NCBI GenBank assembly: GCA_902588835.1
Contig: CACIQQ010000007.1
Location: 1-64,000, forward strand
DNA from: an uncultured Pelagibacteraceae bacterium
GTDB lineage: Bacteria; Pseudomonadota; Alphaproteobacteria; Pelagibacterales; Pelagibacteraceae
Length of the DNA: 64,000 nt
Reading direction: 5' to 3'
In this document: positions 52,876-61,687 of the stretch, one piece after another
How the letters are laid out: every line of letters begins with the position of its first letter
How positions within the stretch are numbered: position 1 is the stretch's first letter
The notes under the pieces: generated by a model
What the model saw: the letters and a program-made list of their open reading frames with translations, nothing else
Told to the model about the DNA's origin: nothing
Databases searched by the model: none
Translations under genes and position numbers: made by a program

Positions 52876-53817
52876 TTATAAAGGTAAGAAACTAGTGTCT
52901 ACGTTTCCTCTTGGTGTTCCCATTCCTTTTAAGAATGCATCAAGATTTCCTTTAGTCATAGATTGTTTAGTTTCCTCTGGTGTTAAGAATTTGAAACCAC
53001 TTAAAGTTTCTTTCATATCACCAACTTTCATTTCAGAAGCTTTAGACATAGAATTCATATCGCTTTTGCCAGCTCTGTATCTAGCATTAGCTTCATGAGT
53101 TACTTCAATAAAAGTTCTTAGCATTTCAGGATTTTCCTTCATGAACTTAGTAGTTACTGAAGTAATATCTATTCCTAAGATACCAGCATCTCTTGCTTCT
53201 TGAACTGTAAGTAATCTTGTTCCAACAGCAGTTGCAGCTTTAATTGAATTACCACCAAATAAACATGCCATTACAACATCACCGCTAACTAAAGCAGCAG
53301 CACCTTCTTCAGGGTCCATTTGAATGATATCCATTTTTTTTCTGTCTGCGCCAACAACTTTCATACTTTCATCAAAAACGTATTCAGCCATTGTTCCTAG
53401 TGGTACAGCAACTTTTTTACCTTCAAGTTCAGTAGCATTAGCTTTTGTAATACCTGAGGCATTTGAAGTTACACAAGTTGTTCCTCCCATTCCATATTCC
53501 ATAGCTATATCAACAAGCTTGATAGGTGCTTTTGATTTAACTGCGTTTATGAAAGGTACTAAACCTTGTGAGTAAGAAATATCGATGTCTCCCGCTAACA
53601 TAGCGTCAGTCATTGCTCCACCGTTTGTGAAGTTAGTCCACTTAACTGGTACACCTAAAGCTTTAGCAAAATTTTTCTTCTGCATATCTTCTAGGTTTGG
53701 ACTAGGCCATTCTAAAAAGTAAGCAACTCTAACTTCTTTTGCAGCTGAGTTAGCAACTGAAATAGTTAAGTTAAGAGCTAAGATACTTCCAAGAATAAAA
53801 CTTAGTATTTTTCTCAT
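52876..53817 (-). CDS. TauA-type periplasmic substrate-binding protein
   Basis: Binding protein of the nitrate/sulfonate/taurine-class importer, 313 residues, with a Sec signal peptide (ILSFILGSILALNLTISVANS, cleavage near residue 25). Seen: VRVAYFLEWPSPNLEDMQKK, NFTNGGAMTDAMLAGDIDIS, VDIAMEYGMGGTTCVTSNAS, VAVPLGTMAEYVFDESMKVV and MDPEEGAAALVSGDVVMACL. A strong AGGAG ribosome site precedes the ATG. Taurine is the likely but unproven ligand, supported by the divergent aminotransferase and alanine dehydrogenase genes. Confidence 0.93.
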   Translation of the reverse strand: MRKILSFILGSILALNLTISVANSAAKEVRVAYFLEWPSPNLEDMQKKNFAKALGVPVKWTNFTNGGAMTDAMLAGDIDISYSQGLVPFINAVKSKAPIKLVDIAMEYGMGGTTCVTSNASGITKANATELEGKKVAVPLGTMAEYVFDESMKVVGADRKKMDIIQMDPEEGAAALVSGDVVMACLFGGNSIKAATAVGTRLLTVQEARDAGILGIDITSVTTKFMKENPEMLRTFIEVTHEANARYRAGKSDMNSMSKASEMKVGDMKETLSGFKFLTPEETKQSMTKGNLDAFLKGMGTPRGNVDTSFLPL

Positions 53818-53901
53818 TTATTCCTCTCCTTATTTAAATTTATAAGCGGTATTTAAGTTGAAAATAGAACCAATGTAAATGAAGTTGTTAACAGGAATGG
53901 G

Positions 53902-53907
53902 TGTCAA
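53902..53907 (-). promoter_or_regulatory. consensus -35 upstream of tauA
   Basis: The minus strand carries a perfect TTGACA, 85-90 bases before the tauA ATG, in the region shared with the divergent aminotransferase. The bases at the -10 position (TTCATT or TCATTT) are poor, so an activator or a longer spacer may be involved. Confidence 0.4.
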
Positions 53908-53934
53908 AATAGACTATTCAATTTTTAGTTGTAC

Positions 53935-53943
53935 TGCTATAAT
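53935..53943 (+). promoter_or_regulatory. extended -10 promoter of the aminotransferase operon
   Basis: TGC-TATAAT is a consensus extended -10 element; a weak -35 (TATTCA, 53915-53920) stands 17 bases before the TATAAT. Transcription would start near 53950, about 47 bases before the aminotransferase ATG. It lies back-to-back with the tauA promoter region. Confidence 0.6.
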
Positions 53944-53996
53944 AGATTTTTATAGTTAATTAATATTAATTAGTCTAAAGATTAGGAATAAAAAAA

Positions 53997-55337
53997 ATGA
54001 GTCAAAAACCTTCAATACCAAATTCACTTAATGAACATTGGATGCCGTTTACATCCAATAAAGATTTTAAAGAAAGACCAAGATTAATTACTGAAGCTAA
54101 AGGTGTTTATTTAAAAAATCATGAAGGTAATACTCAAATAGACGCAAGCTCAGGATTATTCTGCAATCCTTTAGGTCATGGCAGACAAGAAATTATAGAT
54201 GCAATATCAAATCAATTAAAAACTTTAGACTATGCTCAACCGTTCCAACAAGGGTTTGGTGGATCATTTGAATTAGCAACAAGAATTGCAAAACATACAC
54301 CGGGTAATTTAAACAGAATTTTTTATACAATTTGTGGATCAACTGCAGTTGAAACAGCAATTAAAATTGCAATTGCATATCATAAAGCAAGAGGCGAAGG
54401 ACATAGATTTAGATTTGTTGGAAGAGAAAGAGCTTACCACGGAATGAATATTGGAGCTACTTCAGTTGGTGGAATGATTAATAACGTAAAAACTTTTGCA
54501 AGTGTGTTGATGCCAGGTGTTGTTCATATGAGACATACTCATTTACCAGAACACAAATTTGTTTCTGGACAACCAGATACTGGTGCAAATAGAGCAGAGG
54601 ATTTAGAGAGAATTTGTACAAACTTTGGTGCAGAAAATATTGCAGCATGTATTGTTGAGCCGATTGCTGGTTCAACTGGAACATTAGTTCCACCAAAAGG
54701 ATATTTACAAAAGTTAAGAGAGATTTGTGACAAACACGGAATACTTTTAATTTTTGATGAAGTTATAACTGGCTGGGGAAGAACTGGTTCTGCTTTTGGT
54801 GCGCAAGAGTTTGGTGTTACGCCAGATATAATGACAATGGCAAAAGCTACAACAAATGGAATTGTTCCAATGGGTGTTGTTGCAAGTAAAGAAGAAATTT
54901 ACGATACAATAATGGATGCATCTCCAAAAGGAACAATTGAATTATTTCATGGTTATACTTATTCAGGTATTCCAATTTCAGTTGCAGCTGCATTAGCAGT
55001 ACAAGATATTTTTGAAAAAGAAGATATTTTTAAAAGAGTAAAAGAATTAGCACCGTACTTCCAAGAAGGTTTGATGTCTTTAAAAGATTTAGATGCAGTT
55101 GAAAATATTAGAGGATATGGAATGATGGGTGGAATAGATATGAAGATGGATCAAAAACCTGGAAGAGCTGGACTTACAACTTTCAAACATTGTTATGATG
55201 CCGGTGTAAACTTTAAAGCTACAGGAGACTGTTTAATTATTGCACCAATGTTTATATCTGAGAAAAAACATATTGATGAAATAATTGAAAAACTAAGAAC
55301 TGGTATTAGCAATTATTCTAAAAGTAAGAAAAATTAA
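53997..55337 (+). CDS. omega-amino acid:pyruvate aminotransferase (taurine/hypotaurine/beta-alanine type)
   Basis: Class III PLP aminotransferase of 446 residues. Seen: NEHWMPFTSNKDFKERPRLI, IDASSGLFCNPLGHGR, CGSTAVETAIKIA, ERAYHGMNIGATSVGG, LIFDEVITGWGRTGSAFGAQ and the PLP lysine in MTMAKATTNGIVPMG. The sequence is of the beta-alanine/omega-amino acid:pyruvate group, which includes taurine and hypotaurine aminotransferases. The adjacent alanine dehydrogenase would regenerate pyruvate from the alanine made, and the divergent TauABC-type genes could import the amine. Confidence 0.92.
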   Translation: MSQKPSIPNSLNEHWMPFTSNKDFKERPRLITEAKGVYLKNHEGNTQIDASSGLFCNPLGHGRQEIIDAISNQLKTLDYAQPFQQGFGGSFELATRIAKHTPGNLNRIFYTICGSTAVETAIKIAIAYHKARGEGHRFRFVGRERAYHGMNIGATSVGGMINNVKTFASVLMPGVVHMRHTHLPEHKFVSGQPDTGANRAEDLERICTNFGAENIAACIVEPIAGSTGTLVPPKGYLQKLREICDKHGILLIFDEVITGWGRTGSAFGAQEFGVTPDIMTMAKATTNGIVPMGVVASKEEIYDTIMDASPKGTIELFHGYTYSGIPISVAAALAVQDIFEKEDIFKRVKELAPYFQEGLMSLKDLDAVENIRGYGMMGGIDMKMDQKPGRAGLTTFKHCYDAGVNFKATGDCLIIAPMFISEKKHIDEIIEKLRTGISNYSKSKKN

Positions 55338-55345
55338 TTTTCTAA

Positions 55346-56464
55346 ATGAAAATTGGCGTTCCTAAAGAAATAAAACCACAAGAAAATAGAATTGGATTAA
55401 CCCCTGAAAGTGTAAAAACTTTAGTAGGTGAAGGTCACGAAGTTTTAGTTGAGAACAATGGTGGATTTGAAGCTGGTTTTGACAATGATCAGTATATAAA
55501 AGCTGGAGCAAAAATTGCAAAGACAGCTGGTGATATTTTTAATGATGCAGACATAATAGTTAAAGTAAAAGAGCCTCAAAAAGTTGAGGTAGATATGTTA
55601 AGAGAAAATCAAATTCTTTATACTTATCTCCATTTAGCAGCCGCAAAAGAACTAACAGCAGGATTGATTAAATCTAAAAGTATTAATATTGCTTATGAGA
55701 CTGTTACAGATGATAACGGCAGACTTCCATTACTTGCACCAATGAGTGCGGTTGCTGGACGTATGTCAGTTCAAGCTGGAGCACATTGTTTAGAAAAAAA
55801 TCAAAAGGGTAGAGGTATTTTATTAGGTGGAGCACCAGGGGGTGAGCCAGCAAATGTATTAATTCTTGGTGGTGGAGTAGTTGGAGAAAACGCTGCAATT
55901 ATTGCAACAGGCATGAGAGCTAAAGTTCATATTGTTGATAAGTCTGAGGAGAGATTAAAACAATTAGTTAAAATGTTTGGTGATAAAATTATCCCAGAGC
56001 AAAGTGATAAAGTCGATTTAAATAAATTAGTTTCTGACGCGGATTTATTAGTTGGTGGTGTTTTAATTCCTGGTGCAGAAGCTCCAAAATTAGTTACCAA
56101 AGATATGCTAAAATTAATGAAAAGAGGTTCTGTAATAGTGGATGTTGCAATTGATCAAGGTGGATGTGTTGAAACAAGTAAACCAACCACTCACGGAGAT
56201 CCAACATATATAGTAAATGATGTTGTTCATTATTGCGTTGCTAATATGCCAGGTGGAGTTCCCAGAACATCTACTTTTGCATTAAATAAAGCAACTCTTC
56301 CATACTTAGTAAAATTAGCAAATAAAGGTTATCAAAAAGCTTTAGGCGAAGATAAAAACTTTTTGGCAGGACTTAATGTTCACAAAGGAAGTGTAACTTA
56401 TAAAGCTGTTGCAGATGTTTTTGGTCATGAGTATATTAGTGCTGAAAAGGCAATAAAGAACTAG
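55346..56464 (+). CDS. ald: alanine dehydrogenase
   Basis: NAD-dependent enzyme that converts L-alanine to pyruvate and ammonium. The 372-residue length is normal. Seen: MKIGVPKEIKPQENRIGLTP with the pyruvate-binding Arg, YTYLHLAAAKELTAGLI (Lys/His catalytic region), LGGAPGGEPANVLILGGGVV (NAD loop) and DVAIDQGGCVETSKPTTHGD. It lies 8 bases after the aminotransferase gene, the Tpa/Hpa-Ald pairing known from taurine and hypotaurine degradation. Confidence 0.95.
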   Translation: MKIGVPKEIKPQENRIGLTPESVKTLVGEGHEVLVENNGGFEAGFDNDQYIKAGAKIAKTAGDIFNDADIIVKVKEPQKVEVDMLRENQILYTYLHLAAAKELTAGLIKSKSINIAYETVTDDNGRLPLLAPMSAVAGRMSVQAGAHCLEKNQKGRGILLGGAPGGEPANVLILGGGVVGENAAIIATGMRAKVHIVDKSEERLKQLVKMFGDKIIPEQSDKVDLNKLVSDADLLVGGVLIPGAEAPKLVTKDMLKLMKRGSVIVDVAIDQGGCVETSKPTTHGDPTYIVNDVVHYCVANMPGGVPRTSTFALNKATLPYLVKLANKGYQKALGEDKNFLAGLNVHKGSVTYKAVADVFGHEYISAEKAIKN

Positions 56465-56466
56465 TT

Positions 56467-56964
56467 ATGCAGTTTAAAGCTCCTATAAAACTCTTTTATC
56501 TATTTTTTCTAATAATAATTGTTTCGGGATGTGTAGCTGTTGGAAATCAAACATTAGAAGTTGAGGAAAAAATCAAAGCTCCCAAGGTAGTTGCTGTGAA
56601 TATTAATAGCGGAGGACCTTGGATGAGAGAAATTGAGAGAAGACTTAAAAAAGAGGGTTTTAAAGTTCTAAGAGCAGCTAGCGTAAACGAGGCAATAGAA
56701 GTTTCAGGAAAAAAATTAATTAAATACAATGAGGCTTCAACAAGATATTTTCTAAGAGTTGATGCCAGAGCCCCTACAGATTTTATGCATCGATGTTTTG
56801 GTGGTGGTTTTAATTTTGATTATTTCTATGCCGATCTAATTGATTTGCAATCAAATCAAACAATTGCATCCATAGAATCTAGAGGATACTCTGAAGGTTG
56901 CCAACCTCTAGCAGGCAAAATATATACAAACACAACTTTAATGGTTGTAAATTCTTGGGAGTAG
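56467..56964 (+). CDS. lipoprotein of unknown function
   Basis: A 165-residue protein with a lipoprotein signal: hydrophobic LFYLFFLIIIV followed by the lipobox VSGC (Cys at residue 22). The mature domain starts KAPKVVAVNINSGG and includes REIERRLKKEGFKVLRA, a segment with two Cys (MHRCFGGGFNFDYFYADLID and GYSEGCQPL) that could form a disulfide. I do not recognise the family. It starts 2 bases after ald and precedes the dehydrogenase gene, so it is in the same operon. Confidence 0.8.
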   Translation: MQFKAPIKLFYLFFLIIIVSGCVAVGNQTLEVEEKIKAPKVVAVNINSGGPWMREIERRLKKEGFKVLRAASVNEAIEVSGKKLIKYNEASTRYFLRVDARAPTDFMHRCFGGGFNFDYFYADLIDLQSNQTIASIESRGYSEGCQPLAGKIYTNTTLMVVNSWE

Positions 56965-56989
56965 AACAATAATCATTTAAAATTAAAAA

Positions 56990-59431
56990 ATGAAAAAACT
57001 TCCAAGTTCAGCAAAAGTAGTTGTTATTGGTGGTGGGGTTGTTGGATGCTCTTGTGCTTATCATTTAGCAAAATTTGGATGGAAAGATGTTATCCTTTTA
57101 GAAAGAGATAAACTTACTTCAGGTACCACTTGGCATGCTGCGGGATTAGTCAGTCAATTAGGACCCTCTGCAACAATTACAAAAATAAGAAAATACTCAT
57201 TAGATCTTTATAAAGAGCTTGAAAAGAAAGTAGATCATTCAGCTGGACTTCGTTTAAATGGTGCGTTGTCAATTGCTCAAGAAGAGGGTAGATGGCAAGA
57301 ATTAAAAAGACAAGCCACAACTGCTCAACTTTTTGATGTTGATGTACAAATTTTAAATAAAGATCAGATTAAAGAAAAAGTTCCATTAATTAAAAATGAT
57401 GATTTATTAGGTGGCATTTTAATGCCAGGAGATGGATCAGGTGATCCATCAGGAATTACTCAACTCCTTGCTAAAGCCGCAAGAGCAGAAGACGCAAAAA
57501 TTTTTGAAGACTCACCTGTTGAAGACATTTTAGTTAAAAACAAAAGAATAGAAGGTGTTGTTGTTAACGGAGAAAAAATTGAATGTGAATATATTGTTTT
57601 AGCAACAGGGATGTGGTCAAGACAAATTGGAGAAAAATTAGGTGTAAGTATTCCATTATATCCAGCTGAACATTTTTATGTCATTACAGAACCAATCAAA
57701 GAAGTTCCAAAAGATTTACCGGTAATCAGAGATTTTGATAGCAGAACTTATTTTAAAGAAGATGCTGGTAAATTACTTTTAGGAATATTTGAAGGAAAAT
57801 CAATTCCTGCATTTGATAAAACAAATAAAGTTCCAGAAGATTTTTCTTTTGGTGAGTTTCCTGAAAACCTTGAACACTTTGAACCTTATCTAAATGCATG
57901 CATGAAAAGATTCCCTATTCTTGAAAAAACAGGAATTAGAAAGTTTTTTGCAGGACCAGAATCTTTTACACCAGACACAAATACTTTATTAGGTGAAGTT
58001 CCAGAAGTTAAAAACTTTTTTGTTTGTTGTGGTTTAAATAGTATTGGAATAGCAAGTGCAGGGGGTGTTGGTAAAGTCACAGCTGAATGGATGATGAATG
58101 GTCATATTAATGAAGATATTTTTAGTTATGACATTAAAAGATTTCAAAAATTTCACTCTGGCATTAATTTTATTAAAGAAAGAGTTACAGAAACACTTGG
58201 TGATTTATATGGAATGCATTGGCCATATAAACAACATAAAACTTCAAGAAATGTAATTACTCTTCCTTATCATGAAAAATTGAAAGATCATGGAGCATGT
58301 TTTGGTGTTTCCGGTGGATATGAAAGACCAATGTGGTTTTCTAAAGATGAAAAAAATAAAGATTATAAATATAGTTATAATTATCAGAACTGGTATCCAA
58401 GTGCTGAATTTGAAACAAAAAATGCTAGATCAAATGTTGGTTTATTTGAATTATCTCCATTTTCAAAATTCGATTTAAAAGGCGAAAAAGTACATGAAGA
58501 ATTACAAATTTTATGTACAGCTAATATCCCAAATGAACCTGGTAAAATTAAATATACACAAATGTTAAATGCAGATGGTGGAATTGAGACTGATTTAACT
58601 GTTATTTGCATTGAAAAGAATTATTTTAGAATTGTTTCTTCAGCTGCTAATAGAGAACACGATAAATTTCACATTTTAAAGCATATTTCTAAAGATGTTA
58701 AATTAACTGATGTAACAGAGGATTATTGTTGTTTAGGTTTGTTTGGTCCTAAAAGTAGAGAGATGATTTCTTCAATAAGTTCTGATGATTTTACTAATGA
58801 AAACTTTAAATTTGGTACAGCTAAATTTGTTAAAATTGATGGTGTAGAGGTATGGGCTCAAAGAATTTCATATGTAGGAGAATTAGGCTTTGAACTTTAT
58901 GTAAAAAAAGAAAATGCATTAAAACTTTTTGATATTTTAATGGATAAAGGAAAAACTTATAAAATTTCTCTTTGTGGAATGCATGCAATGGATATTATGA
59001 GGATGGAAAGTGGTTATTTACATTGGGGTCATGATATTTCACCCGAAGAAAATCAATTTGAAGCAGGGTTAAGCTTTGCGGTCAGTTTTAAAAAGAATAT
59101 AAATTTTATTGGTAGAGCTGCATTGGAAAAAAAACGTGACAAAAAGGACCATAAGAAATTTAAAATGCTCATTTTGAACAATTCTAAAGAGGGAGCACCT
59201 CTTCTACTTCACGACGAGCCGATCTATTTAAAAGATAAGATTGTGGGTCGTACAACTTCTGGCTGTTACTCTTTTAATTACAACAAAAATTTAGCATTTG
59301 GCTACATTAATTCAGGCTTAACTAGTGATCAGATAGATAAACAAGCCTTTGAGATAGAGGTTGAGAAAAAAAAATACCCAGCATCTGTGATCACCCGACC
59401 TCTTAATGATAAAAAGCTCAGCTCTTTGTAG
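56990..59431 (+). CDS. dimethylglycine/sarcosine dehydrogenase-like FAD-GcvT enzyme
   Basis: The 813-residue protein has an N-terminal DAO-type FAD domain (VVVIGGGVVGCSCAYHLAKF) with His49 in SGTTWHAAGL, the position carrying covalent FAD in dimethylglycine dehydrogenase, then a FAO_M-like linker and a C-terminal GcvT aminomethyl-folate domain (NARSNVGLFELSPF, YCCLGLFGPKSREM, YVGELGFELYV, MDIMRMESGYLHWGHD). Such enzymes demethylate dimethylglycine or sarcosine and hand the one-carbon unit to tetrahydrofolate. It ends the operon that begins with the aminotransferase. The exact methylamine substrate is open. Confidence 0.9.
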   Translation: MKKLPSSAKVVVIGGGVVGCSCAYHLAKFGWKDVILLERDKLTSGTTWHAAGLVSQLGPSATITKIRKYSLDLYKELEKKVDHSAGLRLNGALSIAQEEGRWQELKRQATTAQLFDVDVQILNKDQIKEKVPLIKNDDLLGGILMPGDGSGDPSGITQLLAKAARAEDAKIFEDSPVEDILVKNKRIEGVVVNGEKIECEYIVLATGMWSRQIGEKLGVSIPLYPAEHFYVITEPIKEVPKDLPVIRDFDSRTYFKEDAGKLLLGIFEGKSIPAFDKTNKVPEDFSFGEFPENLEHFEPYLNACMKRFPILEKTGIRKFFAGPESFTPDTNTLLGEVPEVKNFFVCCGLNSIGIASAGGVGKVTAEWMMNGHINEDIFSYDIKRFQKFHSGINFIKERVTETLGDLYGMHWPYKQHKTSRNVITLPYHEKLKDHGACFGVSGGYERPMWFSKDEKNKDYKYSYNYQNWYPSAEFETKNARSNVGLFELSPFSKFDLKGEKVHEELQILCTANIPNEPGKIKYTQMLNADGGIETDLTVICIEKNYFRIVSSAANREHDKFHILKHISKDVKLTDVTEDYCCLGLFGPKSREMISSISSDDFTNENFKFGTAKFVKIDGVEVWAQRISYVGELGFELYVKKENALKLFDILMDKGKTYKISLCGMHAMDIMRMESGYLHWGHDISPEENQFEAGLSFAVSFKKNINFIGRAALEKKRDKKDHKKFKMLILNNSKEGAPLLLHDEPIYLKDKIVGRTTSGCYSFNYNKNLAFGYINSGLTSDQIDKQAFEIEVEKKKYPASVITRPLNDKKLSSL

Positions 59432-59434
59432 GAC

Positions 59435-59475
59435 CATTTTGAACGGGGCCTGAAAATTTGTAACTCATTTTGAAC
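59435..59475 (+). repeat. direct repeat CATTTTGAAC x2 in intergenic region
   Basis: CATTTTGAAC occurs at 59435-59444 and 59466-59475, start to start 31 bases, close to three helical turns. The pair lies in the 90-base gap between the dehydrogenase and the small TM protein. It could be a two-site operator for the gene at 59522 or chance. Confidence 0.35.
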
Positions 59476-59521
59476 TACACTTATCTTGAAAAACCGAATC
59501 GGGTGGTGTTAAATACAATCT

Positions 59522-59710
59522 ATGAGTGGGGAAACATCAAGTTACGATCAGCAAGTAGAGCTTAAAAAAACACCTAACATTAAAGTTGATATCAACGATT
59601 TACTGTCAAGAGTTAGAGACGAGAAGAAAAAGGAAAGAAAAGAAAATCTTTTATTCTTAGGTCTAATTGGTTCAGTGATAGTGATTACTGGTATAATCGC
59701 ATCTCTTTAA
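59522..59710 (+). CDS. small single-TM protein (62 aa)
   Basis: The 62-residue protein has a hydrophilic N-terminal part (TPNIKVDINDLLSRVRDEKK, with a KKKERKEN basic patch) and one C-terminal helix (LLFLGLIGSVIVITGIIASL), as in tail-anchored or small inner-membrane proteins. I do not recognise the family, though the clean layout and stop shared with the convergent regulator support a real gene. Confidence 0.7.
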   Translation: MSGETSSYDQQVELKKTPNIKVDINDLLSRVRDEKKKERKENLLFLGLIGSVIVITGIIASL

Positions 59711-60711
59711 TTAAAAACGATAGTATTCAATATTTTCGTTAACATTCTAACAAATCTTTCTTCATTAGTTTTATTAATATCTCGAACTGCTTTTAAAGTT
59801 ACATCTTTTTCAATAGTATTTGTATCCAATTTCGGCAACCCAAATAAAAGATAGTGATTATTTTTATCTTTTTTAAGCAATTTCCTTTTAAGCAAAGTAT
59901 TTAATTTTCTAAGAGCTGTAGGCCTTGGTATTCCTGATAACTCAGATATGGTCATTGCATTTAAACCTTGGTTTCCCCAATTGTTAATTTTTTCAATAAA
60001 ATTATCTGCTGTTAATTCCGGACTTATACTTTCTTTAAAACCTTTATTCATTACAAGATTTTGATTATAAGCGCACTGAGCCCAGATAGACCAAGTTTCT
60101 ATATCTCCAAAAAATTTTTTCCAACCTACGATAGTTGGTATTTGAAATTCAAAAAAGATAGTCCAAATTTGTGTGAAATTATCTCTTATTTTTTTATCTA
60201 AAACAGAGTTTTCAACTTTTTTGTCTAAATAACCTGCTTTACTTAAAAAATATGTAAATCTTGAAAGTAATCTTGCCATGTTTCGTATTGAGTCTTTAGG
60301 TTTTTGGTACTCTTGTCCTTTACGATTTATCATTATTTTTTTCTTATCTTTTTTAATAGCCCCATCTCTTTCCATCTCTAAAATTTTTCTTCTAGTAGTT
60401 TCTTTCGAGATTAGTAATTCTCTTGATAAATCAATTACATTTATTTTTGGTATTTCGTACGTTTCTTTTGCATAAAACTCATCAAATGAATTTTTAATTT
60501 GAAAGTCTCCATATGCTTTAAAAGTTTTGTGTACTAGATGAATTAAGATTAAATACTTATCAAAGTCTTTAAATCTATTATAAGCAGCATGTAGCCATTG
60601 CTGTTGGAAATAAAATCTTTCTGTAACGATATAATTAAAATTTTTGTGATAGACGGATTTAATTTGTTCTTCTTGGATTTGATTTGAAAATTTTAACTCT
60701 CTTAAAGACAT
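59707..60711 (-). CDS. putative transcriptional regulator with two winged-helix segments
   Basis: The 334-residue protein is started at ATG 60711 (MSLRELKFSNQIQEEQIKSV); a TTG at 60729 adds 6 residues. Two segments look like winged helix-turn-helix: near residues 90-130 (VIDLSRELLISKETTRRKIL followed by a basic wing) and near 250-290 (MTISELSGIPRPTALRKLNT followed by LKRKLLKKDKN). The region between is helical and Trp/Phe-rich. No known family is recognised. It is divergent from a BASS transporter gene across 110 bases containing an inverted repeat, so that transporter is a likely target. Confidence 0.7.
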   Translation of the reverse strand: MSLRELKFSNQIQEEQIKSVYHKNFNYIVTERFYFQQQWLHAAYNRFKDFDKYLILIHLVHKTFKAYGDFQIKNSFDEFYAKETYEIPKINVIDLSRELLISKETTRRKILEMERDGAIKKDKKKIMINRKGQEYQKPKDSIRNMARLLSRFTYFLSKAGYLDKKVENSVLDKKIRDNFTQIWTIFFEFQIPTIVGWKKFFGDIETWSIWAQCAYNQNLVMNKGFKESISPELTADNFIEKINNWGNQGLNAMTISELSGIPRPTALRKLNTLLKRKLLKKDKNNHYLLFGLPKLDTNTIEKDVTLKAVRDINKTNEERFVRMLTKILNTIVFN

Positions 60712-60735
60712 TTTATAAAGTTTAAGCAAATAATC

Positions 60736-60753
60736 CTAAATTTTATGATTTAG
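60736..60753. promoter_or_regulatory. inverted repeat, candidate operator between regulator and BASS gene
   Basis: CTAAAT (60736-60741) and ATTTAG (60748-60753) are perfect arms with a 6-base spacer, 25 bases from the regulator ATG and about 70 from the BASS start. The spacing (one and a bit helical turns between centres) suits a dimeric winged-helix protein. No other evidence. Confidence 0.35.
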
Positions 60754-60821
60754 CAACCCCAAAATGAACAAAAATGCCTTGAAATTTATTTTTTTTCCTT
60801 CATAAAGCGAGTGAGGGAATT

Positions 60822-61676
60822 GTGGAATTTGTAAAAACCGTTGGGCCACTTGGCATGATTTTTATCATGTTTTCTTTGGGTCTTAATCTATCTTATAAAG
60901 ATTTCTTTGAGGTATTAAAAAAACCAAGAAATCTATTTGTTGCACTTATATGTCAAATGATAATGCTCCCATTAATTGGAATTATCATTATTTCCTTTTT
61001 TCCAATGCAGGCCGAGTTTCAACTTGGAGTATTCTTATTATTAATTCTACCTTCTGCAGTAATGTCAAATTACGCGACTAAACTTGTAAAAGGAAATGTA
61101 GCTTTATCGATAACTATTACCTCAATTTGTGGATTAGTATCATTCATAACAATACCAATGTTTTTGAAGATATATGCAGCCTTCTTTTCATCTGTTGAAT
61201 TTGATTTGAACCTCCTAAAATTTTCAGTAAGGATGTTTTTATTTATAGCTTTACCAACATTTGTTGGAATTCTTGTGAGGGGAAATTTTAAAAGATTTTC
61301 TGAACAAAATAATTTAAAATTTGACAGAGCAGCTCTTGCTTTATTTATAATTATTTTATTAGTAGCCATATTTACAGAGCAAGGAAATTTAGGTGGCTAT
61401 TTTGCAGATGCAGGTGCAATTGCTTTTGTTGTAATAATTTCAGTGCTCACTTCTGTTTATATAATTACAAGTTATACCTTAAGAGATGTTAAAGTAAAAA
61501 GAACTATTATGATTGAAGCTATGTTACAAAATGGAGCAATGGGTTTTATCGTTGGAGCTCAACTATTCCATGAGATTGAATATATTACACCAATAGCAAT
61601 TTATGCTTTAATACAATACGTTGCTTTAATGTTTTACATTGGTAATATAAATATAACTAGAATAACTACAAAGTAA
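60822..61676 (+). CDS. BASS-family transporter
   Basis: A 284-residue membrane protein beginning at GTG 60822 with a GAGGG ribosome site. About nine helices; family positions are MFSLGLNLSYKDFFEVLKKP, LLILPSAVMSNYATKLVKGN and MIEAMLQNGAMGFIVGAQLF. It parallels the BASS gene at 47.2 kb in length and layout but differs in sequence; the otherwise conserved double Gly of the APGG motif is Pro-Ser-Ala-Val here. Substrate unknown. Probably controlled by the divergent two-HTH protein. Confidence 0.9.
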   Translation: MEFVKTVGPLGMIFIMFSLGLNLSYKDFFEVLKKPRNLFVALICQMIMLPLIGIIIISFFPMQAEFQLGVFLLLILPSAVMSNYATKLVKGNVALSITITSICGLVSFITIPMFLKIYAAFFSSVEFDLNLLKFSVRMFLFIALPTFVGILVRGNFKRFSEQNNLKFDRAALALFIIILLVAIFTEQGNLGGYFADAGAIAFVVIISVLTSVYIITSYTLRDVKVKRTIMIEAMLQNGAMGFIVGAQLFHEIEYITPIAIYALIQYVALMFYIGNINITRITTK

Positions 61677-61687
61677 TTTTAAATAGT

